DNA of 64,000 bases from Mycolicibacterium neoaurum VKM Ac-1815D (GCF_000317305.3 NC_023036.2:4340001-4404000); one strand, 5' to 3'; counted from the stretch's first letter, positions 1 to 10,124 are shown. Notes: a model not told the origin generated them from the sequence alone. Made by a program: numbers and translations.

Positions 1-1968
1 ATCGAGGACTACAACCGCTACGACTGCCGCTCGACACGACGGCTACGCGACTGGTTGGTGGCCCGCGCCATCGAATCCGCGGTCCCCCCGCGCGGCCCGC
101 AATCGGTGCGCGACAACGGATCCCGGGCCGGCACCCAGGCCGCCGTCACGGTCATCGACGGTACCGACCGCGCACTGCTGAAGTTCGCCGGGGACAACAC
201 GACCGAGCGCAGCGCCGAGCAGACCGCGGTGGCCATGATCGCCGCCGCCCGCGGCTATCACAAACGCGAGGACAAACCGTTCTGGTGGTCGCATTTCGAC
301 CGGGTCAACAACCCGGTCGACGAATGGTCGGACAACAGCGACGTGTTCGTCGCCGACACAGCGGAGATCATCGCCGACTGGCACACCCCGCCGCGGGCAC
401 GCAAGCCGCAGCGGCACATCCGGCTCACCGGCGAACTCGCCAACGGTGAGCTGTGCCGGGAGATGTTCGCCCTGTACGACCCGCCGTCGCCGACCGGGTT
501 GTCCGAGGACCCCGACCGGCGCGCCTTCGGCAACGTCGTCGTCACCGACTGCGACAACCCGGAGGCGCCGACATCCGTCGTCGCGGTCGAGAAACACAGC
601 GAGCCGTTCGACCGGCTGCCGTTCGCCCTCACCCCACCCGGACCCATCAACACCAAACCGCTGCAGGAGTCGATCGCGGACACCGCGGCGACGGTGGCCA
701 CCGGGCTGCCCACCTTGCCCGCGACCGCCGTCACCGACATCCTGTTGCGCCGCCCGCCGCGCACCCGCAGCGGCGGCCCGCTCCCCCGCACCGAGGACGT
801 CTGCGCCGATATCACCGCGGCGCTGCTGGATCTCGACTCCTCCTATCTGGCCGTGCACGGCCCACCAGGCACCGGCAAGACCTACACCTCGGCGGCGGTG
901 ATCGCCCGCTTGGTCGACCAGCACGGCTGGCGGATCGGCGTGGTCGCCCAGTCCCATGCCGTGGTGGAGAACCTGCTGGGCGGGGTCATCGATGCCGGTG
1001 TGGACGCCGAGCGGGTCGGCAAGAAGAAGAGCCCGGACCGCCCCTGGCGCGAGATCGCCGAGAAGGACTATCCGGCGTTCATCGCCGAGACACCCGGGTG
1101 TGTCATCGGCGGCACCGCATGGGATTTCGCGAATCCTTCGCGGATACCTCGTGGGGCCCTCGACCTGCTGGTCATCGAGGAGGCCGGCCAGTACAGCCTG
1201 GCCAACACCATCGCCGTCGCCTCGGCGGCGCGCACCCTGCTGCTGCTCGGCGACCCGCAGCAGCTACCGCAGGTCAGCCAGGGCACCCACCCCGAGCCGG
1301 TCGACGGATCGGCGCTGGGCTGGTTGGTGGACGGCCACGCCACCCTGCCCGAGGAGCGCGGCTACTTCCTGGACCGCTCCTTCCGGATGCACCCGGCGGT
1401 GTGCCGTCCGGTGTCACGGTTGTCCTACGACGGGCGGTTGCAGGCCATGGCGGAGGTCAGCGGGGCCCGCAGGCTGGCCGGCGTGCAACCCGGGGTGCAT
1501 GTGCTGACCGTCGAGCACACCGGCAACTCCACCGACAGCCCGGAGGAGGCCGACGCGATCATCGCCGAGATCACGTCCAGGCTGGGCAGTGAGTGGACCG
1601 ACGAAAAGGGCACCGCCGCATTGGATCAGCACCACGTCCTGGTGGTGACCCCGTACAACGCCCAGGTGGTGACGCTTCGCCGCAGGCTCGACGCGGCGGG
1701 GCTCGACGAGGTCGAGGTGGGCACGGTCGACAAGTTCCAGGGCCGTCAGGCGGCGCTGGTGTTCGTCTCGATGACGGCCTCCTCGGCCGATGACGTCCCG
1801 CGCGGAGTGTCGTTCCTGCTCAACCGCAACCGCCTCAACGTCGCGATCAGCCGAGCCAAGTACGCCGCGGTGATCGTGCGCTCGGCGACGCTGACCGACT
1901 ACCTTCCCGCCACCCCTGCCGGACTGATCGAGCTGGGCGCCTTCCTGGCGCTCACCGATCCGGTGTAG
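1..1968 (+). CDS. RecB-like nuclease / superfamily 1 DNA helicase fusion, 5' end missing
   Basis: C-terminal part of a fused RecB-family nuclease and superfamily 1 helicase (TM0106 type), cut by the left window edge. The frame is open from base 1, and its first codons read YNRYDCRSTRRLRDWL, the typical end of the nuclease domain, so the ATG at 55 is not the true start. Helicase motifs follow in order: Walker A GPPGTGKT (859-882), VIEEAGQ as Walker B (1171-1191), GDPQQLP (1249-1269), then DKFQGRQ and NRNRLNVAISRAK near the C-terminus. The protein probably acts in DNA processing or repair. By position it corresponds to Rv1251c (about 1,140 aa), so roughly 480 residues lie outside the window. 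It converges on the MFS gene with a 14-bp gap. Confidence 0.93.
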   Translation: MEDYNRYDCRSTRRLRDWLVARAIESAVPPRGPQSVRDNGSRAGTQAAVTVIDGTDRALLKFAGDNTTERSAEQTAVAMIAAARGYHKREDKPFWWSHFDRVNNPVDEWSDNSDVFVADTAEIIADWHTPPRARKPQRHIRLTGELANGELCREMFALYDPPSPTGLSEDPDRRAFGNVVVTDCDNPEAPTSVVAVEKHSEPFDRLPFALTPPGPINTKPLQESIADTAATVATGLPTLPATAVTDILLRRPPRTRSGGPLPRTEDVCADITAALLDLDSSYLAVHGPPGTGKTYTSAAVIARLVDQHGWRIGVVAQSHAVVENLLGGVIDAGVDAERVGKKKSPDRPWREIAEKDYPAFIAETPGCVIGGTAWDFANPSRIPRGALDLLVIEEAGQYSLANTIAVASAARTLLLLGDPQQLPQVSQGTHPEPVDGSALGWLVDGHATLPEERGYFLDRSFRMHPAVCRPVSRLSYDGRLQAMAEVSGARRLAGVQPGVHVLTVEHTGNSTDSPEEADAIIAEITSRLGSEWTDEKGTAALDQHHVLVVTPYNAQVVTLRRRLDAAGLDEVEVGTVDKFQGRQAALVFVSMTASSADDVPRGVSFLLNRNRLNVAISRAKYAAVIVRSATLTDYLPATPAGLIELGAFLALTDPV

Positions 1969-1982
1969 CCACCCGCTACGGG

Positions 1983-3878
1983 TCAGTCCCCGCGGGAGTG
2001 CCTGCCCCGCGCGGGGCGCGCCACCGGCAGGCTCGACCAGTCCTCGGCCGGTGCGGACCAGGAGTCGTCGACGCGGTGTGCGCCCAGCGGTCCGCCCGAT
2101 GCCACCTGCCCGGTGTCGCCGTGCCGCAGGCTCAGCTGATCGGTCACCGAGTCATCGCCCGCGACAACATCCTCGGCGAACTCGTCGGCGAACTCGTGAG
2201 TGACGGCAGGCACGACATCGGTGGGCATGTCGTGCTGCATGTCGGCGTGCGGATCCGACACCGACCACTCCATGTATTCGTCGTCGGCGTAGTCGTCGTC
2301 GTAATCGTCATAGTGGTCACCATCGGCCCAGTCCTCGCCGAGGGAATGTTGGTCGGCCAGCGGCGTCGCCGCGAGCGGATGGTCGGGCATCACGTCGCCG
2401 CGGTCCCCGCCGCGCAGGAAGATCGCCCCCACCACCCCGAACAACGCGATGAACGCCGGCAGCAGCAGCGACTGGGCCAGCGCCGCCGAGAACGGCGCCT
2501 CCAGGAAGGACGGCAGATCCGGGGCCGGGCCCTCGCCGGAGACCGGTTGCCCGCCGCCGCCTAGCTCGGCTCCGATCCGGCTGGTCATGAAGGCCGCCAT
2601 CGCCGCGCTGCCGAGCACCGCGCCGACCTGACGGGTGCTGTTGTAGACCCCCGACCCCGCACCGGCGGATTCGGGCGGCAGATTGCGGGTGGCGGTCGCG
2701 GCCAGCGGCGACCAGACGAACGCCATGCCGACACCCATGACCGTCAGCGGTAGCAGCAACCGCCAGATCGCGGTGGACGGCGTCATCTCGAACGACAACC
2801 AGGTCAGCCCGATGGCCAGCAGCGAGAACCCGAAGCCGATGATCGGCGTCGGCGGCTTGCGGTCGACCATCCGGCCGACGAACGGCGCCAGCGCACCCGA
2901 AGCGATCGCCATCGGCGCCGTCAGCAGGGCCGAGCGGGTGTAGGACAACCCCAGCACCACCGGGGCGTAGAACATCACCGGCAGGATCATCGCGGTGACG
3001 GTGAAGCTGATGACGGCGACGCCGACGGTCGAGAGGGTGAAATCGCGGTCGGCGAAGATGCGCAGCGGGATCAGCGGTTCCCGCGGGTTCACCGACTGCC
3101 AATAGACGAAGCCCACCAGGAAGGCGCAGCCGAGGGCCATCGTCGCCCAGATCCAGGGTGCCCAATCGTGGGACTGTCCCTCCTGCAGACCGAACACGAT
3201 GAAGAACATCGCCAGCCCGGACAGCGCCACCCCGAGCAGATCGAAATCGTGCCGCTCGGTGGGCAGGGAGGGAACCAGCCACATGGCCAGCCCGATACCG
3301 ATGATGCCGATGGGCACGTTGACGAAGAAGATCCACTGCCAGCCCAGGCCGTCGATGAGCACCCCGCCGGCGATCGGCCCCACCAGGGTCGCCACCCCGG
3401 CCGTGGCGCCCCACACGCTCATGGCGACGCCGCGGCGCGCGGCCGGGAATAGCCGGGTGATCGTGGACAGGGTCTGCGGGGTCAGCAGCGCCGCACCAAG
3501 ACCCTGCACGACGCGGGCCGCGATCAGCATCTCGATGGACCCGGCCAACCCGCACCACAGCGATGCGGCGGTGAACACGCCGAGGCCGATCAGGTAGAGG
3601 TTCTTGGGCCCGAACCGGTCGCCCAGGCGCCCGGCCACCAGCAGCGGAACGGCGTAGGCCAGCAGGTAGGCGCTGGTCACCCAGATGACACCGTCGTAGT
3701 CGGTGCCCAGCGCGTCCATGATCGGCTTGTTCGCGATCGCGACGATCGTGGAGTCGACCAGGATCATGAAGAAGCCGACCAGCATCGCCCACAGGGCGTG
3801 CCACGGGTTGGCAGGACGGGCCTGCCCGGTCATCCGGGAGGCCGAGGGTGATCGGCGATCAGTGGGATTCTCGAACAT
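1983..3878 (-). CDS. MFS drug exporter, DHA2 (EmrB/QacA, 14-TM) family, with acidic cytoplasmic tail
   Basis: Proton-driven multidrug exporter of 631 aa. MFS motif A is seen as GRLGDRFGPK after helix 2, and the antiporter motif C region as WGATAGVATLVGPIAGG. Fourteen hydrophobic segments fit between about residues 25 and 490. The last ~140 residues are hydrophilic and very acidic (a DDYDDDYADDEYMEW stretch), longer than usual for DHA2 exporters. The ATG at 3878 leads directly into the first helix. The position matches Rv1250 (about 579 aa). It lies downstream of, and on the same strand as, a second MFS gene with a 90-bp gap, in which I see no clear promoter. The substrate cannot be read from the sequence. 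Confidence 0.9.
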   Translation of the reverse strand: MFENPTDRRSPSASRMTGQARPANPWHALWAMLVGFFMILVDSTIVAIANKPIMDALGTDYDGVIWVTSAYLLAYAVPLLVAGRLGDRFGPKNLYLIGLGVFTAASLWCGLAGSIEMLIAARVVQGLGAALLTPQTLSTITRLFPAARRGVAMSVWGATAGVATLVGPIAGGVLIDGLGWQWIFFVNVPIGIIGIGLAMWLVPSLPTERHDFDLLGVALSGLAMFFIVFGLQEGQSHDWAPWIWATMALGCAFLVGFVYWQSVNPREPLIPLRIFADRDFTLSTVGVAVISFTVTAMILPVMFYAPVVLGLSYTRSALLTAPMAIASGALAPFVGRMVDRKPPTPIIGFGFSLLAIGLTWLSFEMTPSTAIWRLLLPLTVMGVGMAFVWSPLAATATRNLPPESAGAGSGVYNSTRQVGAVLGSAAMAAFMTSRIGAELGGGGQPVSGEGPAPDLPSFLEAPFSAALAQSLLLPAFIALFGVVGAIFLRGGDRGDVMPDHPLAATPLADQHSLGEDWADGDHYDDYDDDYADDEYMEWSVSDPHADMQHDMPTDVVPAVTHEFADEFAEDVVAGDDSVTDQLSLRHGDTGQVASGGPLGAHRVDDSWSAPAEDWSSLPVARPARGRHSRGD

Positions 3879-3968
3879 CTACTCGTCATCGGGGGGTGTG
3901 GCGACCGGACCGACGGTACGGTTCGGCCCGTTTCCCGACAAGTCGGGTCGGATCGTCGAGATCCTCGG

Positions 3969-5234
3969 TCAGACCGTATCGGTCGCGATCGCGGCCGACG
4001 ACGCCGATCCGTCCTGCTGGGCGGGCGCGCCGACGGTCAGCAGGCCGAGCAGCGCGACACCCGATCCCACCAACATCACCAGGGCGAGGGCGAATTCACT
4101 GTTGCCGAGCACCCCGACCAAGGGGGCGACGGCCGCGCCGATGCCGAACTGGGCGGCACCCAGCAACGCCGCCGAGGTGCCCGCGGCTTCGGAGTGCCGC
4201 GACAACGCGACCGCCGGCGCGTTGGGCAGCACCAGCCCCATCGCCCCGAGGATCACCATGACGGGTACCAGGAATCCGGTCAGGCCGGCCGCACCGGTGA
4301 ACGCCAGCGCGATGAACACGATGCCCGCCACGACCGACACACCGAGGGCGGCGACCATGATCTGCTGCGGAGCGAACCGGCGCAGCAGCACGACATTGAA
4401 CTGGGTGGAGCCGATCAGGACAACCGCCCCGCCTGCGAACACCAACGCGAACATCTGCTGATTCAGCCCGTAGTCACCCTGCAGGACGAAGGGCGCGGCC
4501 GAGATGTAGCCGAACAGCCCGGCCATGCTCAATCCCGCGACGGCGACCAACGTCACGAAGCGCGGGTCGCGCAGGAGACCGGCATAGGTGCGCGCGATCC
4601 CGCGCACCTGCAGCGGACGCCGGTGGCTGACGGGCAGGGTCTCGGGCAGGGCCAGCGCCGCCAGTAGCAAGAGCGCGGCGGCCAGCACCACCAGCACCGC
4701 GAAAACCCAATGCCAGGAGGCGTGCAGCAGCACCGCCGCGCCGAGTGACGGCGCGATCACCGGTGCCACCCCGAGCACCAGGATCAACCGCGACATCACC
4801 GTCGCCGCCACATTGTCGACGTACAGATCACCGACCACCGCGACCGCCACCACCGAGGCGGCGGCCGCACCGAAACCCTGGAGCACGCGGCCGGCGCCGA
4901 GCACCGCGATATTCGGGGCGAACAGACAGATCAGTGAGGCCACGATATGGATGGCGATGCCCGCCATCAGCGGCAGCCGACGGCCCAACGAATCCGACAG
5001 CGGGCCGATGACCAACTGGCCGAGGGCCAGCCCCGCCAGCGTGCCGGTGAGGGTGAGCTGCACCATCGAGGAGGACACCGTGAGGTCCTGTGCGATCCGC
5101 GGCAGCGCGGGCAGGTACATGTCGATGGTCAGCGGCCCGAGCGCCACCATCAGTCCCAGCACCGCGATCATCCGCAGCCGGTTCGGCGCACCATCCGTTC
5201 GGGTCTCGGTTGTCACGGTCGGCGATGGTGTCAC
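3969..5234 (-). CDS. MFS drug exporter, Bcr/CflA (DHA1, 12-TM) family
   Basis: About 421 aa and twelve hydrophobic segments. The first helix contains GPLTIDMYLPALPRI, a signature of Bcr/CflA exporters (bicyclomycin, chloramphenicol, sulfonamide type). Motif A is seen as GPLSDSLGRR. The frame stays open upstream to 5549, but that stretch is arginine-rich and non-membrane, so it is rejected. I place the start at GTG 5234; GTG 5216 and ATG 5171 are alternatives, and none has a convincing ribosome-binding site. I do not recall a counterpart in the M. tuberculosis locus, so it is probably accessory. The next gene upstream is divergent, and the 187-bp gap holds its promoter region with a TAGCCT box near 5361. 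Confidence 0.85.
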   Translation of the reverse strand: MTPSPTVTTETRTDGAPNRLRMIAVLGLMVALGPLTIDMYLPALPRIAQDLTVSSSMVQLTLTGTLAGLALGQLVIGPLSDSLGRRLPLMAGIAIHIVASLICLFAPNIAVLGAGRVLQGFGAAAASVVAVAVVGDLYVDNVAATVMSRLILVLGVAPVIAPSLGAAVLLHASWHWVFAVLVVLAAALLLLAALALPETLPVSHRRPLQVRGIARTYAGLLRDPRFVTLVAVAGLSMAGLFGYISAAPFVLQGDYGLNQQMFALVFAGGAVVLIGSTQFNVVLLRRFAPQQIMVAALGVSVVAGIVFIALAFTGAAGLTGFLVPVMVILGAMGLVLPNAPAVALSRHSEAAGTSAALLGAAQFGIGAAVAPLVGVLGNSEFALALVMLVGSGVALLGLLTVGAPAQQDGSASSAAIATDTV

Positions 5235-5421
5235 GGGTAGGGACAGCAACGCACATCGGTTTTTTCTTCCCGACCACCGCGACTCACCGCGAAGGCGGCC
5301 CGGTTGACGGCCGCGGGCGCGCCGGGCACCAGAGCGCCATCTCAGACGTTGAAGGCACGTTAGCCTGGGTATTCCACAGGCACCGCGGGAATGACCCGAG
5401 GATGCGAAGGGAAGTGCGCCG

Positions 5422-6171
5422 ATGAACGCCCGCTCCAGCAAGAACCTGCCAGCCACCCGCGACCGCGTCGACGAGGACCCCAGCGCCGCCGCCAAGGCGC
5501 TGTCCCAGATCCTGGAGCGCAGCAACCGTCTGCAGGGACCGGCGGTCACCGCCTACGTGCAGCGGCTGCGCAGCCAGCGTCCCGATGCCACCCCGGCCGA
5601 GATCGTCACCGCGTGCGAGAAGCACTACCTGGCCGCGGTGATGGCCTCCGGTGCCGCGGTCGGCTCGGCCGCCGCGTTCCCCGGTATCGGCACGTTGGCC
5701 GCGCTGTCAGCGGTGGCCGGTGAGACGGTGGTGTTCCTGGAGGCGACCGCGGTGTTCGTGCTGGCGGTGGCCGAGATACACGGCATTCCCGCCGATCACC
5801 GCGAGCGCCGGCGCGCGCTGGTGCTCGCGGTGCTGGTCGGCGAGGACGGTAAGGGTGCGGTCGCCGACCTGGTCGGTGGTGGACGTACCAGCGGGGCGTG
5901 GATCTCCGACGGCGCGGCCACCCTGCCGCTGCCTGTGGTGTCCCAGCTGAACAACCGGCTGGTCAAGTACTTCGTCAAGAAGTACGCGCTCAAGCGCGGG
6001 GCGCTGGCGTTCGGCAAGTTGCTCCCGGTCGGTGTCGGTGCCGTCGTCGGCGGGATGGGCAACCGGTTGATGGGCAAGAAGATCGTCGGCAACGCCCGGC
6101 TGGCGTTCGGAAAACCGCCCGCGCGCTGGCCATCGACACTGCACGTACTTCCCGCGGCTAACTCTGAGTGA
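5422..6171 (+). CDS. Conserved mycobacterial membrane-associated protein (Rv1249c-like)
   Basis: Protein of 249 aa, not assignable to an enzyme family with confidence. The N-terminal ~70 residues are charged and helical. A glycine/alanine-rich hydrophobic hairpin follows (AVGSAAAFPGIGTLAALSAV and a second segment after GETVVFLEATAVF). The C-terminal third is basic and contains another hydrophobic stretch near LLPVGVGAVVGGMGN, so it is probably attached to the membrane; the alternation is reminiscent of EcsC-like proteins, but that is only an impression. The ATG at 5422 is preceded by a purine-rich site (GAAGGGAAG). It stands directly upstream of kgd, as Rv1249c does in M. tuberculosis. Confidence 0.8.
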   Translation: MNARSSKNLPATRDRVDEDPSAAAKALSQILERSNRLQGPAVTAYVQRLRSQRPDATPAEIVTACEKHYLAAVMASGAAVGSAAAFPGIGTLAALSAVAGETVVFLEATAVFVLAVAEIHGIPADHRERRRALVLAVLVGEDGKGAVADLVGGGRTSGAWISDGAATLPLPVVSQLNNRLVKYFVKKYALKRGALAFGKLLPVGVGAVVGGMGNRLMGKKIVGNARLAFGKPPARWPSTLHVLPAANSE

Positions 6172-6314
6172 CAAGTCCCACTCTCATGGTGGGGGTGTAC
6201 TCCGAGGCGTAGCCTTTAGGGCGGCAAAACGCGGGTAAACCGCACATATCCAGGGGGCGGGTGGCGTAGCACGACGCCTGCCGTGAGCAGATGGAATCGA
6301 GGCGAAAAGCTGCT

Positions 6315-9300
6315 GTGAGCAGTGCACCTTCACCCTTCGGACAAAATGAGTGGCTCGTCGAAGAGATGTATCGCAAGTTCCGCGAGGATCCTTCGTCGGT
6401 CGATTCGAGTTGGCACGAGTTCCTCGTGGACTACGCGCCGGAACCGGTCGACGGGGGCAGCGAGCCCGCCAAGAGCGCAGCGCCTGCCCCGACCACCACC
6501 AACAAGACCACCACCAACACGACCGCCGCCCCCTCCTCCAACGGCTCCGCTCCCGCCAAGCCGGCTGCCCCGGCCGACAAGCCCGCCAAGTCCGCGGCCA
6601 AGTCGGACACCACGTCGGACACCAAGCCGGAATCGAAGCCCACCCAGAAGCCGGCGGAAAAGCCCGCCGAGAAGCCTGCTGCGAAGGCCGAACCGGCCAA
6701 GCCCAAGACGCCCACTGCCGCGCCGGCCACCGATGACCAGACCGCCGTCCTGCGCGGTGCGGCCGCCGCCGTCGTGAAGAACATGAACTTCTCGCTGGAG
6801 GTGCCCACCGCCACCAGCGTGCGGGCCATTCCGGCCAAGGCAATGATCGACAACCGCGTGGTCATCAACAACCACCTCAAGCGCACCCGCGGCGGCAAGA
6901 TCAGCTTCACCCACCTTCTCGGCTACGCCATCGTGCAGGCGGTCAAGAAGTTCCCCAACATGAACCGGCACTTCGCCGAGGTCGACGGCAAGCCGAATGT
7001 GGTCACACCGGCTCACACGAATCTCGGCCTGGCCATCGACCTGCCCGGCAAGGACGGCAACCGCACGCTGGTGGTCGCCGCCATCAAGAAGTGCGAGACG
7101 ATGGCCTTCGGGCAGTTCATCGCCGCCTACGAGGACATCGTCCGGCGCGCCCGCGACGGCAAGCTCACCGCCGAGGACTTCGGCGGTGTCACCATCTCGC
7201 TGACCAACCCCGGCACCATCGGCACGGTGCACTCGGTGCCGCGGCTGATGCGCGGCCAGGGCGCCATCATCGGCGCAGGCGCCATGGAGTACCCCGCCGA
7301 ATTCCAGGGCGCCTCCGAGGAGCGCATCGCCGAACTGGGTGTGGGCAAACTGATCACGCTCACGTCGACCTATGACCACCGCATCATCCAGGGTGCGGAG
7401 TCCGGCGACTTCCTGCGGACCGTGCACACCCTGCTGCTCGACGACGAGTTCTACGACGAGATCTTCCGCGAACTCGGTATCCCCTACGAGCCGGTCCGGT
7501 GGCGCACCGACAACCCGGACTCGATCTTCGACAAGAACGCCCGGATCATCGAGCTGATCGCGGCCTACCGCAACCGCGGGCATCTGATGGCCGATATCGA
7601 TCCGCTCCGGTTGGACAAGACGCGGTTCCGCAGCCACCCCGACCTCGACGTGCTGACCCACGGCCTCACGCTGTGGGACCTGGACCGCGAGTTCAAGGTC
7701 GACGGGTTCGCCGGCGCCGAGTACAAGAAGCTGCGCGATGTGCTCTCGGTGCTGCGCGACGCCTACTGCCGCCATGTCGGGGTCGAGTACACCCACATCC
7801 TGGAGCCCGAGCAGCAGCGCTGGATCCAGGAGCGCGTGGAGACCAAGCACGACAAGCCCACGGTCGCCGAGCAGAAGTACATCCTGAGCAAGCTCAACGC
7901 CGCAGAGGCCTTCGAGACGTTCCTGCAGACCAAATACGTCGGGCAGAAGCGCTTCTCGCTGGAGGGTGCGGAGACCGTCATCCCGATGATGGATGCCGCG
8001 ATCGACCAGGCGGCCGAGCACGGTCTCGACGAGGTCGTCATCGGTATGCCGCACCGCGGCCGGCTCAACGTGCTGGCCAATATCGTCGGCAAGCCCTACA
8101 GCCAGATCTTCAGCGAGTTCGAGGGCAACCTGAACCCGAGCCAGGCCCACGGTTCCGGTGACGTGAAGTACCACCTCGGTGCCACCGGCACGTACCTGCA
8201 GATGTTCGGCGACAACGATATCGCCGTCTCGCTGGTCGCCAACCCGAGCCACCTGGAGGCCGTCGACCCGGTCCTGGAGGGTCTGGTCCGGGCCAAGCAG
8301 GACATGATCGACTTCGAGGCCGGCAACGAGCAGCCGGCGTTCTCGGTGGTGCCGATGATGTTGCACGGCGATGCCGCCTTCGCAGGCCAGGGTGTGGTCG
8401 CCGAGACGCTGAACCTGGCGCTGCTGCGCGGGTACCGCACCGGCGGCACCATCCACATCATCGTCAACAACCAGATCGGTTTCACCACCTCGCCGCACGA
8501 CTCGCGCTCCAGCGAGTACTGCACCGACGTGGCCAAGATGGTCGGCGCGCCGATCTTCCACGTCAACGGCGATGATCCCGAGGCGTGTGTGTGGGTGGCC
8601 AAGCTGGCCATGGACTTCCGCCAGAAGTTCAACAAGGACGTCGTCATCGACATGTTGTGTTACCGCCGCCGCGGCCACAACGAGGGTGACGACCCGTCGA
8701 TGACCCAGCCCGGCATGTACGACGTCATCGACACCAAGCGCGGTGTCCGCAAGTCCTACACCGAAGCGCTGATCGGCCGTGGTGACATCTCGATGAAGGA
8801 GGCCGAGGACGCGCTGCGCGACTACCAGGGCCAACTGGAGCGGGTGTTCAACGAGGTCCGTGAGCTGGAGAAGCACGAGATCGAGCCGAGCGAATCGGTA
8901 GAGGCCGACCAGCAGACGCCCAAGGGCCTCAACACCGCCGTCGACAAGTCCGTGCTGGCCCGCATCGGCGACGCCCACCTGGCCGTACCGGAGGGCTTCA
9001 ACGTGCACCCGCGGGTGCAGCCGGTGCTCGACAAGCGTCGCGAGATGGCCTACGAGGGCAAGGTCGACTGGGCGTTCGGCGAACTGCTGGCCATCGGATC
9101 GCTTGTCTCCGAAGGCAAGACGGTTCGGCTGACCGGCCAGGACGTGCGCCGCGGCACCTTCACCCAGCGGCACGCGGTGATCATCGACCGCAAGACCGGT
9201 GCGGAGTTCACCCCCATCGATCTGCTGACCACCGACGCCGACGGCAACCCCAACGGCGGCCGGCTCGAGGTGTACGACTCGGCGCTGTCGGAGTTCGCGG

Positions 9301-10124
9301 CGGTCGGCTTCGAATACGGCTACTCGGTGGGCAACCCTGAGGCGATCGTGTTGTGGGAGGCCCAGTTCGGCGACTTCGTCAACGGCGCCCAGTCCATCAT
9401 CGACGAGTTCATCTCCTCCGGTGAGGCCAAGTGGGGTCAGCTCTCCGACGTCGTGCTGCTGCTGCCGCATGGCCACGAGGGCCAGGGCCCCGACCACACC
9501 TCGGGGCGGATCGAGCGTTTCCTGCAGGTATGCGCCGAGGGGTCGATGACCGTCGCGGTGCCGTCCACGCCGGCCAACTATTTCCACCTGTTGCGCCGCC
9601 ACGCGCTCGACGGCATCCATCGGCCGCTGATCGTCTTCACCCCGAAGTCGATGCTGCGCAACAAGGCCGCGGTCTCCGAGGTACGCGATTTCACCGAGAT
9701 CAAGTTCCGCTCGGTGCTCGAGGAGCCGACCTACGAGGACGGCGACGGCGACCGGTCGAAGGTCAAGCGCGTGCTGCTGACCAGCGGCAAGATCTACTAC
9801 GAGCTGGTCGCGCGCAAGGCCAAGGAGAAGCGCGACGATATCGCCATCGTGCGTATCGAGCAGCTCTACCCGCTGCCCCGGCGCCGGCTCAACGCGACGC
9901 TGGACCAGTACCCGAATGTCGAGCAGTACTTCTGGGTGCAGGAGGAGCCGGCCAACCAGGGTGCGTGGCCGACCTTCGGGCTGTCCCTGCCGGAGTTGTT
10001 GCCCGAGAAGCTGACCGGCATCAAGCGGATCTCGCGGCGTGCGATGAGCGCGCCGTCGTCCGGGTCGTCGAAGGTCCATGCCGTCGAACAGCAGGAGATC
10101 CTCGACGAGGCGTTCGCGCCCTGA
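6315..10124 (+). CDS. kgd: Multifunctional 2-oxoglutarate decarboxylase / 2-oxoglutarate dehydrogenase E1-E2 component
   Basis: Mycobacterial Kgd, which decarboxylates 2-oxoglutarate using thiamine diphosphate. It acts as the E1 of the 2-oxoglutarate dehydrogenase complex and also carries an E2-like domain. Layout of the 1,269 aa: N-terminal E1-type helix with FGQNEWLVEEMYRKF; a long Ala/Pro/Lys linker (about residues 45-140); the succinyltransferase-like domain ending in STYDHRIIQGAESGDFL; then the E1 core with the ThDP/Mg region MLHGDAAFAGQG and NNQIGFTT. The start is GTG 6315, because family members begin just before PSPFGQNEW; an ATG at 6291 would add eight unrelated residues. The linker is somewhat longer than I recall for M. 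tuberculosis (1,231 aa). The FHA protein GarA is known to inhibit this enzyme family. It ends at a strong terminator. Confidence 0.97.
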   Translation: MSSAPSPFGQNEWLVEEMYRKFREDPSSVDSSWHEFLVDYAPEPVDGGSEPAKSAAPAPTTTNKTTTNTTAAPSSNGSAPAKPAAPADKPAKSAAKSDTTSDTKPESKPTQKPAEKPAEKPAAKAEPAKPKTPTAAPATDDQTAVLRGAAAAVVKNMNFSLEVPTATSVRAIPAKAMIDNRVVINNHLKRTRGGKISFTHLLGYAIVQAVKKFPNMNRHFAEVDGKPNVVTPAHTNLGLAIDLPGKDGNRTLVVAAIKKCETMAFGQFIAAYEDIVRRARDGKLTAEDFGGVTISLTNPGTIGTVHSVPRLMRGQGAIIGAGAMEYPAEFQGASEERIAELGVGKLITLTSTYDHRIIQGAESGDFLRTVHTLLLDDEFYDEIFRELGIPYEPVRWRTDNPDSIFDKNARIIELIAAYRNRGHLMADIDPLRLDKTRFRSHPDLDVLTHGLTLWDLDREFKVDGFAGAEYKKLRDVLSVLRDAYCRHVGVEYTHILEPEQQRWIQERVETKHDKPTVAEQKYILSKLNAAEAFETFLQTKYVGQKRFSLEGAETVIPMMDAAIDQAAEHGLDEVVIGMPHRGRLNVLANIVGKPYSQIFSEFEGNLNPSQAHGSGDVKYHLGATGTYLQMFGDNDIAVSLVANPSHLEAVDPVLEGLVRAKQDMIDFEAGNEQPAFSVVPMMLHGDAAFAGQGVVAETLNLALLRGYRTGGTIHIIVNNQIGFTTSPHDSRSSEYCTDVAKMVGAPIFHVNGDDPEACVWVAKLAMDFRQKFNKDVVIDMLCYRRRGHNEGDDPSMTQPGMYDVIDTKRGVRKSYTEALIGRGDISMKEAEDALRDYQGQLERVFNEVRELEKHEIEPSESVEADQQTPKGLNTAVDKSVLARIGDAHLAVPEGFNVHPRVQPVLDKRREMAYEGKVDWAFGELLAIGSLVSEGKTVRLTGQDVRRGTFTQRHAVIIDRKTGAEFTPIDLLTTDADGNPNGGRLEVYDSALSEFAAVGFEYGYSVGNPEAIVLWEAQFGDFVNGAQSIIDEFISSGEAKWGQLSDVVLLLPHGHEGQGPDHTSGRIERFLQVCAEGSMTVAVPSTPANYFHLLRRHALDGIHRPLIVFTPKSMLRNKAAVSEVRDFTEIKFRSVLEEPTYEDGDGDRSKVKRVLLTSGKIYYELVARKAKEKRDDIAIVRIEQLYPLPRRRLNATLDQYPNVEQYFWVQEEPANQGAWPTFGLSLPELLPEKLTGIKRISRRAMSAPSSGSSKVHAVEQQEILDEAFAP

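Noticed and set aside
3969..5549. Longer Bcr/CflA protein starting at 5549
   Set aside because: The first ~105 residues are Arg-rich and non-membrane with no family similarity; the transporter starts near GTG 5234.
6330..10079. 1,249-codon open frame antisense to kgd
   Set aside because: It mirrors kgd codon by codon, is made of Arg/Leu/Gly/Val-rich sequence with no domain, and arises from high GC. Similar antisense frames occur over sugC-sugB, lpqY and the ABC permease.
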